Shown here: piece by piece, positions 14,273 to 14,308 of the stretch | Position numbering within the stretch: the stretch's first letter is position 1 | Layout of the letters: each line of letters opens with the position of its first letter | Source: Candidatus Dadabacteria bacterium | Lineage (GTDB): Bacteria > Desulfobacterota_D > UBA1144 > Nemesobacterales > UBA2774 | Direction: 5' to 3' | NCBI GenBank assembly: GCA_004356555.1 | Contig: SMWY01000084.1 | Location: 1 to 14,308 of the forward strand | DNA: 14,308 nucleotides | Position numbers and translations under genes: made by a program | Notes under the pieces: model-generated | The model's database searches: none | The model's input: the letters and a program-made list of their open reading frames with translations, nothing else | Told to the model about the DNA's origin: nothing

Positions 14273-14308
14273 ATGGCAATGAAGAAAATAATAAGTATAA
14301 TACCTGAC
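14273..14308 (+). CDS. Unidentified protein, 3' cut by window
   Basis: Only the first 12 codons (MAMKKIISIIPD) are in the window. The start is well supported by GGGAGG at 14259-14264, eight bases before the ATG, and by two predicted promoters upstream. Too little protein is visible to name a family. Its divergent position beside the PerR gene and the elaborate leader suggest an expressed, regulated gene, possibly in peroxide defence, but that is inference from context alone. Confidence 0.65.
   Translation, partial: MAMKKIISIIPD

Overview
The window is a piece of a bacterial chromosome of moderate to low GC. Genes are densely packed on both strands. An exported, lipobox-bearing lipoprotein, a signal-peptide metallopeptidase, a NADH dehydrogenase subunit and a PerR-type peroxide sensor suggest a diderm, free-living, respiring bacterium. 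I cannot fix the phylum; a deltaproteobacterium-like or Dadabacteria-like lineage would fit the gene mix, but that is a guess.

Layout. (1) 2-897: the 3' part of a tyrosine recombinase gene ends 30 bp from the 3' end of an intact initiator tRNA (tRNA-fMet) on the opposite strand. This is the classic edge of an integrated element lying to the left of the window. (2) 1050-1502: a small coiled-coil lipoprotein with its own promoter. (3) 1519-6165, all on the minus strand: two tandem 6-pyruvoyl-tetrahydropterin synthase (PTPS) paralogues, folE, hemA, hemC and a DnaQ-type exonuclease fused to a WYL domain. The pterin genes overlap or nearly touch, hemA and hemC overlap, and together they join pterin synthesis from GTP with the first steps of tetrapyrrole synthesis from glutamyl-tRNA. 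(4) 6266-11932, plus strand: a three-gene overlapping operon. It encodes a 1013-residue DUF4175-like membrane protein, a secreted HExxH metallopeptidase with TPRs, and a MoxR AAA+ ATPase. The VWA/DUF58 partner usual for MoxR is absent here. (5) 11874-13457, minus strand: a complete nuoM with its own promoter, detached from nuoL and nuoN, whose 3' end overlaps moxR tail-to-tail by 59 bp. (6) 13571-14002, minus strand: a PerR-type regulator. A 270-bp divergent control region follows, with two predicted promoters, a perfect 10-bp inverted repeat and a GC-rich hairpin, leading to a gene that starts at 14273 and is cut by the window end.

The most notable points are the second PTPS paralogue with serine in place of the catalytic cysteine, the exonuclease-WYL fusion, the MoxR operon pairing a DUF4175-like protein with a secreted peptidase and no VWA gene, the integrase beside an initiator tRNA, and the structured region next to the PerR gene. 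No CRISPR array, rRNA or insertion sequence was seen.
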